In this document: positions 17,952-25,345 of the stretch, one piece after another
Layout: each line of letters opens with the position of its first letter
Position numbering within the stretch: the first letter of the stretch is position 1
Source: Hirschia sp964342355
GTDB taxonomy: Bacteria > Pseudomonadota > Alphaproteobacteria > Caulobacterales > Hyphomonadaceae
Direction of reading: 5' to 3'
Length of the DNA: 64,000 bases
Assembly: GCA_964342355.1 (NCBI GenBank)
Contig: CAYFFG010000013.1
Coordinates: forward strand, 30,530-94,529
Made by a program: the position numbers and the translations under genes
Notes under the pieces: model-generated
The model's database searches: none
Seen by the model: the letters and a program-made list of their open reading frames with translations, nothing else
Told to the model about the DNA's origin: nothing

Positions 17952-18403
17952 GTTGTTGGCTGGAACGCCAACACCAAAGAATGCTTCACGCCGGAGTACC
18001 GGCTCTGGTGCGCCGTGATGTAGGTTGGATCCAGCCACATCTGGGCAAGTGCGTCTGCGCTGGGATAGCGCGAAAGCACAGCCATGTCCCAGTTTGCTTG
18101 AGGGGCTGTGCCAAAGCTATGATGGACGGGGCCAGCATAAATGCTTGTCGCGCCAACTTTTAAAAACACGGTTCCAATTCCGCGAACATATTTCTGATAG
18201 GCCTTAGCGCCAGAGATAAGACCATCCTCAGTTTCGACGTGCTGTTCAAAACTGAGAAGGTTCAGGATATCGACCGGGCCAGTCATTGAAAAAATTGCAC
18301 GCCAATCAGATTGCGTCGGGGAAAGACCGCCTTCACCGTGCACTGTGATCAGTCGATTAATTGTATCATCTGTGTTCAAACGCGTTGCTCCCACTTTGTT
18401 CAT
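17948..18403 (-). CDS. DUF1330-like protein
   Basis: A 151-residue soluble protein with a dimeric alpha/beta-barrel-like pattern. The C-terminal two thirds (YQKYVRGIG, then WDMAVLSRYPSADAL and YITAHQSRYSGV) resemble DUF1330 proteins, small ferredoxin-like-fold proteins of unknown biochemical role. There is no signal peptide. It overlaps the LMW-phosphatase-like gene upstream by 4 bp, so the two are probably translated from one message, and it overlaps the 3' end of convergent gatB by 4 bp. Confidence 0.72.
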   Translation of the reverse strand: MNKVGATRLNTDDTINRLITVHGEGGLSPTQSDWRAIFSMTGPVDILNLLSFEQHVETEDGLISGAKAYQKYVRGIGTVFLKVGATSIYAGPVHHSFGTAPQANWDMAVLSRYPSADALAQMWLDPTYITAHQSRYSGVKHSLVLAFQPTT

Positions 18404-18750
18404 TGTAGGTGGTGTTCGATCAGTGGTGCGGCTTTCATCTCAAAGAGATGGATAAGTTCCGGGTCCATTGGCTGATAATCATCCGGGATATCCAGAACAT
18501 AGATAGCCTTGTGCGAGACTGATTGACGAAAATCCGCCAGCAGGCGCTGTTTGTGTTTGTCCTCCATGCAGAAGATCACATCCGCCCAATGAATGTCTTC
18601 CATGCTGATATGACGTCGCGCGGAGCGTGCCGTACCGGCCGAACGCGTGGTGATCCCAGGCAAGTCAGCAAAGACTTTTTCACCCGTCGGACTGCGCCAC
18701 TGGTTCTTTGAGCAGACAAAGAGAATGTTCAATGGCTCGATATCCGCCAT
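18400..18750 (-). CDS. Low-molecular-weight protein tyrosine phosphatase family protein
   Basis: A 116-residue protein of the short LMW-PTP-like group (COG4551 type). The P-loop is NILFVCSKNQWRSPT: a C-x5-R-S signature with a non-canonical filling. The acid loop is replaced by LDIPDDYQPMDPEL, typical of the group. The start at 18750 (MADIEPLNILF) has GGAAG seven bases upstream and matches family size. The frame is open to 18951 and the extra segment (WHGLRPKRWYEMYW..., Arg/Trp-rich) looks partly protein-like, so a longer form starting at 18828 or 18951 cannot be excluded. Activity against phosphotyrosine is unproven for this subgroup. Confidence 0.8.
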   Translation of the reverse strand: MADIEPLNILFVCSKNQWRSPTGEKVFADLPGITTRSAGTARSARRHISMEDIHWADVIFCMEDKHKQRLLADFRQSVSHKAIYVLDIPDDYQPMDPELIHLFEMKAAPLIEHHLQ

Positions 18751-19065
18751 GAGTTTCTTCCATTCCTTGGGTGGCCAGATCAGTCCGATCTGTTGGGCGC
18801 GCTTAAGTTTGTTCCTGCGCCAGTACATCTCATACCAGCGTTTGGGGCGTAATCCGTGCCAATCATTTTTAATGTCAGCCGTTTTCTGGCTTAGGCGCGT
18901 GGCGCACCTTTTCCGTGATCGCCGCCAGGCGCGACCTCTGTCGTGTGACATAAATCCTGTCCTCTTGTGTTGTCATCGTCAGCAACCGCGGCAACACGAA
19001 AGAGGGTGCGTCCCATTTGGGCGCGAAGGACTTTTAGATTTTGAATGTGGCGAACATTTGAACAA
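18751..19065. other. Stretch without a firm gene
   Basis: Together with the terminator that follows, this makes 384 bp without a firm gene. It contains the in-frame upstream extension of the phosphatase-like gene (18751-18951, minus strand) and beyond that no reading frame with recognisable content. Promoters for the phosphatase-DUF1330 pair should lie here, but I cannot point to a convincing -35/-10 pair. Confidence 0.4.
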
Positions 19066-19100
19066 AAGAAAAAAGCCCGCCTTCTATATGAAAGGCGGGC
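19066..19100 (-). terminator. Intrinsic terminator of the RcnB-like gene
   Basis: GCCCGCCTT (19075-19083) pairs perfectly with AAGGCGGGC (19092-19100) across an 8-base loop. On the minus strand the hairpin is followed by a T-rich run (complement of 19066-19074), 34 bp after the stop of the gene at 19135. Confidence 0.85.
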
Positions 19101-19134
19101 ATGGGTGATTTTAACCGCAGTGAGAAGCTTTTTG

Positions 19135-19752
19135 TTACCAACGACGCGGGCGACGGTGGTGATGGTGATCATCATTCAGATCATTTGCGATAATGCCGAC
19201 AACGAGGCCGATGATTGCGCCTGTTGCGACTGAAGTAAGAATTGCATCGCCTGAATCATGGTCACGCACCCAGTGGTGGCCGTGTGGCGGGCGACGCAGG
19301 CCATACCGGTTATAATCGTTTATGATGATTGTGCGCTGGTGCCGGTGATAGCGTCCGCCGACATGATAGCGCGCGCCAGGGTGACGAGATGAATAGTAGC
19401 GGTAATTGTCCCTTACGCCCCACTCGTTGATGAAATCATGGTCGTAGTGGCGGCTGTTGGTCCAATTGTAATCGCGTCGGTTGTGACGATTATAATTGCG
19501 GTCAGCGTTGGACCATTGGCGGTGATAGTAATAGTCGCCATTGCGCCGGTTGTGATCATTATCGCGACGGTCGTGATGGCCTCTGTCATGGTGGTCCCTG
19601 TCGCGGTGATAGCCGCGATGATCACGATCATGCCGGTCATTGTCGTGACGGCCGCCATATAGTTGCGGATCAGCAAAAGCGGGCGCTGGAGCCATCGCCG
19701 CGACAATCGCCGCAGCTGTCAGCGCGGAAACGAAAGATTTAATGCGGTGCAT
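19135..19752 (-). CDS. His/Arg/Asp-rich RcnB-like exported protein
   Basis: A 205-residue exported protein. The signal peptide (SALTAAAIVAAMAPAPAFA) is cleaved before DPQLYGG. Residues about 33-120 are a low-complexity tract dominated by His, Asp, Arg, Asn and Tyr, with repeated RDHH/HDRR units. The C-terminal part has the RcnB-type core: YGLRRPPHGHHWVRD, then DAILTSVATGAIIGLVVGII, and a His-run tail (DDHHHHRR). E. coli RcnB is a small periplasmic protein linked to Ni/Co homeostasis; the histidine content here would suit metal binding, which is inference. It is monocistronic with its own terminator. Confidence 0.78.
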   Translation of the reverse strand: MHRIKSFVSALTAAAIVAAMAPAPAFADPQLYGGRHDNDRHDRDHRGYHRDRDHHDRGHHDRRDNDHNRRNGDYYYHRQWSNADRNYNRHNRRDYNWTNSRHYDHDFINEWGVRDNYRYYSSRHPGARYHVGGRYHRHQRTIIINDYNRYGLRRPPHGHHWVRDHDSGDAILTSVATGAIIGLVVGIIANDLNDDHHHHRRPRRW

Positions 19753-19942
19753 ATGTCTAATCTCCTTAAGTGCTGATCACGTTCGCAACTGATACAAGTT
19801 GGCTGTATCGCTAAGGTTTGTTCTCATCCTGCATAGAAAATGCCGGTTTGCACATGAATGACGAATGAATGTCTTACTTATGCCTTTTTGATAGTGGTGG
19901 GCCCGCAGTTTGCTGTAAGCGTAACAAGTGTTTTCAAACGTT

Positions 19943-20356
19943 ATGAGCATTGAATTTGAAGCTATTGAAAACTGGGTGGAGGAAAGCTTCATTCGGGCAG
20001 GCGGACCAGGCGGACAGAACGTCAACAAGGTCGCAAGCGCTGTACAATTGCGCTTTGATCTTGAAGGATGTGAAGCTATAGCTGCGCCAGCCAAACGACG
20101 TATGCAGACCAAACTGGCCAGTCGCCTGACCAAAGATGGCGCGCTGATCATCAAAGCGCAGGAACACCGTACTCAGGAGCGCAATCGTGAAGCAGCTCGC
20201 GAACGGCTTGTGTCCATGCTCAACGAAGCAGGCAAACGACAAGCCTTTCGTGTGCCGACGCGGCCATCGCTTTCGGCCAAGAAACGACGTGCAGACACTA
20301 AGTCCAAACGCGGGCAGGTCAAAAAAATGCGCGGCAGGGTTCGACCGGACGACTAA
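19943..20356 (+). CDS. arfB: Alternative ribosome-rescue factor ArfB (peptidyl-tRNA hydrolase YaeJ type)
   Basis: Codon-independent release factor that frees stalled ribosomes without tmRNA. The catalytic GGQ motif is at residues 23-25 (RAGGPGGQNVNK), and the C-terminal tail is highly basic (AKKRRADTKSKRGQVKKMRGRVRP), which in the family inserts into the empty mRNA channel. ATG at 19943 (MSIEFEAIENW) gives 137 residues, matching the family; a GTG five codons upstream is possible. No clear Shine-Dalgarno site is seen. The stop codon is 2 bp from the end of the convergent oxygenase gene. Confidence 0.93.
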   Translation: MSIEFEAIENWVEESFIRAGGPGGQNVNKVASAVQLRFDLEGCEAIAAPAKRRMQTKLASRLTKDGALIIKAQEHRTQERNREAARERLVSMLNEAGKRQAFRVPTRPSLSAKKRRADTKSKRGQVKKMRGRVRPDD

Positions 20357-20358
20357 GC

Positions 20359-21315
20359 CTAGATCAGATTGATGTCGCGCAGACGCTGAAGCAGAAATTC
20401 GTGCGCGGTAATCGGGGTTGGATACTGGTTCGGATTGTCGTCCGTGATGCAGGTTTCCAGCGTTTCGACGACGAAATCCGGGCGGAAGTGCAGGAAATAG
20501 GGCGTTGAATACCGCGCAAACTTTGATCGTTCTGGCTTTGGATTGACGACCCGGTGTTGCGTGGATGGCAGAACGTGGTTCGTCAGGCGTTCCAGCATGT
20601 CCCCAACATTGATAACGATACAGTCTGGCGGCGGGCTGATCGGTAGCCAGCGGCCGTCGCGATCCTTGACTTCAAGTCCGCCTTCTTCAGCGCCCAGCAA
20701 TAACGTAATGACGTTGATGTCGCCATGCGCGGCGGCGCGCACGGACCCTTCTGGCGGAGGTGTTTCCTGGGCTGGATAATGGAGAAGGCGTAGGATGGAA
20801 TTGCCATCCTGAACAGCGTCTTCAAACCAGGCGTCATCGACATTGAGATAGCGTGCGATAGAGCTGAGCACTTTTTTGCCGAGCGCCTCCATCTCTTCGT
20901 ACATAGCGTAAGTGGATACTGGCCAGTTTGCGATCTCCGTCACATCCAGATTAGGGGCCATGATATCTGAATGCTTGTGCCCGTCAGGCAGATCGCGGCC
21001 AACATGCCAAAACTCTTTCAAGTCGATGTGTTCGGCGTCTTTGGCGATTTCCTGACCAAAAGGCACATAGCCGCGCTGGCCTGCGCCGTCTTGCAAATGG
21101 TATTGTTCTTTCACGTCCAGCGGCAAAGCAAAGAACTCTTTTGCCTTTCCAAGCGCTGTATTGATGACATCTGCATTGAGGCCATGGTCGGAAATAACTG
21201 CAAAGCCGTATCGTTTAAAGCTATCGCCAAGCTGTGTTGCGAACGCATCCGGGTCTTGCGCGCGCAAAGTCATTGAAACGGGCGGAATAGCGGACTTGGT
21301 TTCGGTGGATGTCAT
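20359..21315 (-). CDS. Isopenicillin N synthase family 2-oxoglutarate/Fe(II) oxygenase
   Basis: Non-haem iron dioxygenase of 318 residues. The facial triad is His197, Asp199 (AAHGDINVITLL) and His254 (LPSTQHRVVNP), and the cosubstrate-binding Arg-x-Ser is at 268-270 (ARYSTPYF). The N-terminal DIOX_N segment (FGFAVISDHGL-like, here YGFAVISDHGL) is present. The family covers many oxidations, from antibiotics to plant hormones; bacterial housekeeping members have no settled substrate. It is a single gene, convergent with arfB, and 110 bp from the Wzy gene that ends at 21426. Confidence 0.9.
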   Translation of the reverse strand: MTSTETKSAIPPVSMTLRAQDPDAFATQLGDSFKRYGFAVISDHGLNADVINTALGKAKEFFALPLDVKEQYHLQDGAGQRGYVPFGQEIAKDAEHIDLKEFWHVGRDLPDGHKHSDIMAPNLDVTEIANWPVSTYAMYEEMEALGKKVLSSIARYLNVDDAWFEDAVQDGNSILRLLHYPAQETPPPEGSVRAAAHGDINVITLLLGAEEGGLEVKDRDGRWLPISPPPDCIVINVGDMLERLTNHVLPSTQHRVVNPKPERSKFARYSTPYFLHFRPDFVVETLETCITDDNPNQYPTPITAHEFLLQRLRDINLI

Positions 21316-21425
21316 GCGGGCATATCTCTTTTGTAATTGGCTCTACAATACGTGCGCCAGCGATGAAGGTGAAGCAATGAAATGTGTGACCTGAGCGCGC
21401 ATCCGCTCACATTTTTGTTGATGAT

Positions 21426-22808
21426 CTAAAGGTCAGGCGTGCGCGAATGACGGCGGCGATCGCCGCGGCGTCTGTTGGTGCGAGCTGGCAGCGCCCATCG
21501 TGGCGGTTCTAATGGCGTTTCGTCAGACGTGTGGGACTGGCGTTTTGCAATGAGGCAATAGCTGACGCCAAAGAAGAAAAGCGCTGTCGCGTGGGTGTTT
21601 TGTTCCATCAGCAGGCTCTCGGACAGAGAGAAGAGGACAATCTGGAAAACGATCAGAAATGGGAAAGGACCATGTTTGCCGCCAGACAACCAGACCCCTT
21701 TGAAAAGGGCGAGAAACGTCATTAGCGCCAAAGTATAAAGCCCCGGATAGCCAAGCGATAACCCAACTTCCAGCCATCCATTGTGAGCGGTGGGCACCTC
21801 CCAGTCCAACACATCGCGAATGAAAACGGACGGGCCGAGCGGGTCAATCCAGAACGCGGCGTATCCGTATCCCGTCCAGGGTACTTTTTGCATCAGATTG
21901 AGAACAAGCGCCCAGATTTCCGTGCGCCCGGTAAAGGTGAGATCTTTGCCGATCAGGGCGACCAGTTGTTCGGGAAATGCTGCGACCACGAAAAGGACAA
22001 GGCCTGCGCAACTAGCCCCGCCCCATATGGCCAAAAGGCCCATGATTTTTGAGCGTCGGCCAATTTCATAAAAAGCGTAGATCGCATAAGGGGCTAAAAG
22101 GGCGATCAACGATGTTTTCGAAGTTGATCCGATCACCAGCAGAAAAGTAATAATCAAGCCAAAGAGCCAAGTGCGCCAGTGGGTTTTGTCGTAAAACAGG
22201 AGCGCCAGAAAGATGAGGTTGGCGCGCGCTGAATCGCCGCCCATTAGGTTTTTCTCGCCTAATACCCCTCGCCATGCGCCGACATGAAGCTCTGAATGAA
22301 CGCCGATTTGCGGCAAAGCGAACACTGTGAAGAGGTTAATCAGACTCATTCCCAGCCAGGCGATGCCAATAAGTTGTAAGGTATCTTTAATGGGCGCGCG
22401 GGCTGCGAGATAGACGCCAAACAGGATCGTAAAAAATAAGGCGATGACCCGTCTTTGTGTCAAAGCAGAGTCGATCGATGTTTTTATCGATACGACAGCG
22501 AGCAGAAAAAGCAGCGCAATCGGCCAAATTTTAGAGAGGGCGCGTAGCATGCTTCGCCACCGCGCGGCCGAGACCAATAACAGCCCGAGATAAAGCGGAT
22601 ACCACGACATACGCGCCAGCGGGCCAGGGTCCGTAACAATCGCTGTTGGGCGTTCAGGAGGGACACCGACAAGGAGAAACACAATGAAGTTGGCAAAGAA
22701 GAAGATGCCGATGACAACAAAAATACGTTCAAGCACGGCCAGGACGGACAATTGCGAACCTGTTTTTGTCGATTGTGCTTGGTTAAATAAATCGTCGTTC
22801 GCGAGCAC
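21426..22808 (-). CDS. hfsC: Wzy-type polysaccharide polymerase / O-antigen ligase family protein (HfsC-like)
   Basis: Integral membrane protein of 460 residues with about ten to twelve hydrophobic spans and a periplasmic loop carrying GRTEIW (294-299) and AHNGWLEVGL (341-350), the Wzy_C/WaaL signature. It would join lipid-linked repeat units at the periplasmic face. The start is GTG at 22808 with AAGAAGGG upstream. It diverges from the GH5 gene. Its position in a locus with hfsD-, hfsA-, hfsB-, hfsG-, hfsH- and hfsE-like genes makes a holdfast polymerase the best reading; the name is inferred from context. The C-terminus is Arg-rich. Confidence 0.8.
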   Translation of the reverse strand: MLANDDLFNQAQSTKTGSQLSVLAVLERIFVVIGIFFFANFIVFLLVGVPPERPTAIVTDPGPLARMSWYPLYLGLLLVSAARWRSMLRALSKIWPIALLFLLAVVSIKTSIDSALTQRRVIALFFTILFGVYLAARAPIKDTLQLIGIAWLGMSLINLFTVFALPQIGVHSELHVGAWRGVLGEKNLMGGDSARANLIFLALLFYDKTHWRTWLFGLIITFLLVIGSTSKTSLIALLAPYAIYAFYEIGRRSKIMGLLAIWGGASCAGLVLFVVAAFPEQLVALIGKDLTFTGRTEIWALVLNLMQKVPWTGYGYAAFWIDPLGPSVFIRDVLDWEVPTAHNGWLEVGLSLGYPGLYTLALMTFLALFKGVWLSGGKHGPFPFLIVFQIVLFSLSESLLMEQNTHATALFFFGVSYCLIAKRQSHTSDETPLEPPRWALPARTNRRRGDRRRHSRTPDL

Positions 22809-22969
22809 AATCCGCGCCCTTCTTGTCTTGGGTGTTTGTTGCTGATTTCAGCGGCTGGCTATCTTAAAAGGTTAAAGAAAATCTACTGGCCATGCCTTAA
22901 TTTATCGTTTTCTTTGGTGTCGTCTGTCGAAGTTTTAGTTAATTAAGAGAATGTGTGGTGGGGATGCGT

Positions 22970-24016
22970 ATGTCGTTTAAATTGTTCTCGGGGACCGCCC
23001 GAATAAGCGCTTTGGCCTTAATGGGAACGATGTTCGCCAGTGCGCTCGCTGAAGCACCCATGATACGCGGCCGGCAGTCCGATCCTGTTATTGATATTGA
23101 AAGCCCGCCTATTCAGCGCTGCGTCAACCTTGGGAATGCGCTTGAGTCAAACTATGAAGGCGAATGGGGTTATGTCATCCAAGACCGCCACATAGACGAC
23201 ATTGCCGCGGCTGGATTTGACACGATCCGTGTCCCAATCAAATGGTCCGCAAGAGCAGGGAAGAAACCACCTTATACAATCAACGAATCTCTGTTTGAGC
23301 GTGTGGATCACGTTGTTGATTATGCGATCTCTAAGGGATTGAATGTCATTATCGACGTGCATCACTACGAAGAGATCATGAAGCGTCCAGAGCAGCATGT
23401 GCCGCGTTTGGCGGAGATCTGGCGTCAGATAGCGGAGCGATATCAAGACCGGTCTGATAAGCTCCTTTTCGAGATACTCAACGAGCCGCATGACAGCATG
23501 ACGCCCCAATGGCTTGAACGGGCAAACAATATGATCATGCCGATCATTCGAGAAACCAATCCGGAGCGTTGGGTGATCTTAAGCGGTGCGGACTGGGGGC
23601 ATTTGGACGATCTGCAAAATATGCCGTCAATGCCGGATGATGATCGTACAATGTGGAGCTTTCATTTCTACGAACCCTTCGGTTTCACCCATCAGGGCGC
23701 AACCTGGACATGGCAGAAATATCCAACTGGCGTCGAGTGGGGAACCGAGGAAGAGAAAGCGGAAATCGACCGATTGGCGGCTGAAGCTGGCGCTTACATG
23801 CGTAAGGAGCGCAAACCTTTATTCTTGGGTGAGTTTGGCGCCTACACAAAGGCTCCGTTCGATTCGCGCGTTGAGTATCTGGGGCATGTGCGTAAGGCGG
23901 CGGACCGTGAGGGCATTGCATGGTGTCACTGGGATTTTGCGGCCAGTTTCATCATTTATGATCAACACCGGTATGAATGGGTCCCAGAACTGAAACATGC
24001 ACTGCTTGGTAAGTAA
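22970..24016 (+). CDS. Secreted glycoside hydrolase family 5 (endoglucanase-like)
   Basis: Exported beta-glycanase with a GH5 TIM barrel. The chosen start, ATG at 22970 (MSFKLFSGTAR), lies six bases after GGTGGGG and gives 348 residues; ATG at 22964 or GTG at 22955 are alternatives. A Sec signal peptide (SALALMGTMFASALA) leads. The catalytic residues are Glu172 in FEILNEPH (acid/base) and Glu288 in FLGEFGAY (nucleophile); HHYEE and SFHFYEPFGF are also conserved. It is divergent from hfsC and upstream of hfsD-like genes. By analogy to BcsZ in cellulose loci it may trim or release the exported glycan; this is inference. Confidence 0.9.
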   Translation: MSFKLFSGTARISALALMGTMFASALAEAPMIRGRQSDPVIDIESPPIQRCVNLGNALESNYEGEWGYVIQDRHIDDIAAAGFDTIRVPIKWSARAGKKPPYTINESLFERVDHVVDYAISKGLNVIIDVHHYEEIMKRPEQHVPRLAEIWRQIAERYQDRSDKLLFEILNEPHDSMTPQWLERANNMIMPIIRETNPERWVILSGADWGHLDDLQNMPSMPDDDRTMWSFHFYEPFGFTHQGATWTWQKYPTGVEWGTEEEKAEIDRLAAEAGAYMRKERKPLFLGEFGAYTKAPFDSRVEYLGHVRKAADREGIAWCHWDFAASFIIYDQHRYEWVPELKHALLGK

Positions 24017-24169
24017 GTGAGTTTTGATTTTACATTAACAAGTAAAACTTTGTTAGGTATAGTGTAAAAACAAATAACCATAAATAAAAATTAGTCCGAT
24101 ACATCGGAATATGGTGTATTTGTTGTTATCCTTAACTAGAGAGCAACTATACTTCGCTTCAATGCTCAT

Positions 24170-24221
24170 ATCGCTCAAAAGGCGATGAAATGAGTTGGGT
24201 ACAGCTCCTATCTGGAGCTGT
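24170..24221 (+). promoter_or_regulatory. Two hairpins in the leader of the Sel1-repeat gene
   Basis: ATCGC (24170-24174) pairs with GCGAT (24182-24186), and ACAGCTCC (24201-24208) pairs perfectly with GGAGCTGT (24214-24221). The second stem ends 7 bp before the AAGGA site at 24229-24233 and 20 bp before the start codon. There is no T-run, so a structured 5' leader is more likely than a terminator. Confidence 0.45.
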
Positions 24222-24241
24222 CGTGTCGAAGGATAGACAAA

Positions 24242-24514
24242 ATGGCTTACGCCGACGCATCTATCGAGAAGCCGGAAGCTGGCCTCGATAAAAACGCAGC
24301 GGGAGAAGATCTCTACCGCATGGGTCTCGTCTACTCGACTGGCATGGGAGTGCCGGTTGATTATGTCGCCGCCCACAAATGGTTCAATCTGGCTGCAATG
24401 AAGGGCATTCGCGAAGCACGCATGCTGCGCCGTGAAATGGCAGATTGCATGTCCAGTGAAGAAGTTCGCCGCGCTCAACGCTCTGCGCGCGAATGGATGC
24501 AAAAAGCGCATTAA
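24242..24514 (+). CDS. Small Sel1-repeat protein
   Basis: A 90-residue soluble helical protein with one clear Sel1-like repeat: YRMGLVYSTGMGVPVDYVAA followed by HKWFNLAAMKG. The end (RRAQRSAREWMQKAH) matches a small single-domain Sel1 protein widespread in alphaproteobacteria. The role of these proteins is unknown; Sel1 repeats mediate protein-protein contacts. ATG at 24242 is preceded by AAGGA. Two hairpins lie in the leader. It stands between the GH5 gene (225 bp upstream, no gene in the gap) and the convergent hfsD-like gene. Confidence 0.85.
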   Translation: MAYADASIEKPEAGLDKNAAGEDLYRMGLVYSTGMGVPVDYVAAHKWFNLAAMKGIREARMLRREMADCMSSEEVRRAQRSAREWMQKAH

Positions 24515-24551
24515 ATCGCCTGCTACGACTTTGGCGGGAATGCAGTCGGTA

Positions 24552-25271
24552 TTAGAACCGATTGTCCTGAAGGTCGTAGTAGAAAGTGAAATCAATCGGC
24601 AGCGCATTTAGGATGAACTGCTGGATGAAGAGATTCTCGTTGGCGATTCTTTTGCGCGACACGAAGACGACATCAAACCGCTGGAGTGGCCCGATTGCCA
24701 GTTCCTGCGGATTACGCAGCGCATTGTGCGCATCAACCACGCGGGTCATGACCTGACCGCCTGGCGCGCGACGCATGATGATGACTTGCTGTTGTTTGGA
24801 GGCTTCCGTGGCGCCTCCCGCCATCAATATGGCCTGAAGCGGATCAATCTGTCCGGGTAGCGGATATACGCCCGGCTGACGCACTTCTCCTCCCACAAAA
24901 ATCTGTTGAGACGCAAACTCTGTCGCGGTTACCGTGAGACTTGGGTCGACCAGCTCGCTCTCATAAACCTTGCGCAGAATGTCCTGTAATTCGCCGACGC
25001 TGAGATTAGCAACGACCACTGGCCCCATGAGCGGCAGGGTGATGCGCCCGTCCGGTGCGACAGTCAGTTCAACATCCAGTTCAGGCGCAGTCAGGAAATT
25101 GATCGCCAGCTTGTCTCCCGGAAAGAAACGATAACGTGCGTCGTCCTGCTTCCATTCCGAAAATTCAAGCGGCGGAAATTTGGCGACAGAATCAGAAGGC
25201 TGCGGCGTTGCGCAGGCGCTGGCGGCCAGAATTACCGCTCCACTAGCAAAAAACTTTCGAAGATCTGTCAT
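24552..25271 (-). CDS. hfsD: Polysaccharide export outer-membrane lipoprotein (Wza/HfsD-like)
   Basis: OPX-family export protein of 239 residues. A lipoprotein signal ends at ILAASAC, so Cys20 is the probable lipidation site. The polysaccharide-export domain follows (RFFPGDKLAINFLTAPELD; VAPDGRITLPLMGPV), then a SLBB-type segment (IFVGGEVRQPGVYPLPGQIDPLQAI). It should form the outer-membrane or periplasmic conduit for the glycan. It is divergent from hfsA with 74 bp between. This pairing with hfsA and hfsB is the core hfsDAB export unit of Caulobacter. Confidence 0.85.
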   Translation of the reverse strand: MTDLRKFFASGAVILAASACATPQPSDSVAKFPPLEFSEWKQDDARYRFFPGDKLAINFLTAPELDVELTVAPDGRITLPLMGPVVVANLSVGELQDILRKVYESELVDPSLTVTATEFASQQIFVGGEVRQPGVYPLPGQIDPLQAILMAGGATEASKQQQVIIMRRAPGGQVMTRVVDAHNALRNPQELAIGPLQRFDVVFVSRKRIANENLFIQQFILNALPIDFTFYYDLQDNRF

Positions 25272-25345
25272 GTTTGTCGTTATCGTTGGTTTATGGCTAA
25301 GGAAATATTAAGCGAGAACGCGCGATCTAGTGACAAGACTTAAGA

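Noticed and set aside
19413..19706. 97-codon Met/Thr/Ile-rich frame on the minus strand
   Set aside because: Frame-shifted reading of the His/Asp repeat tract of the RcnB-like gene.
24053..24607. 184-codon open frame on the minus strand
   Set aside because: Covers the leader and whole of the Sel1 gene in antisense; the Sel1 protein is the recognisable product.
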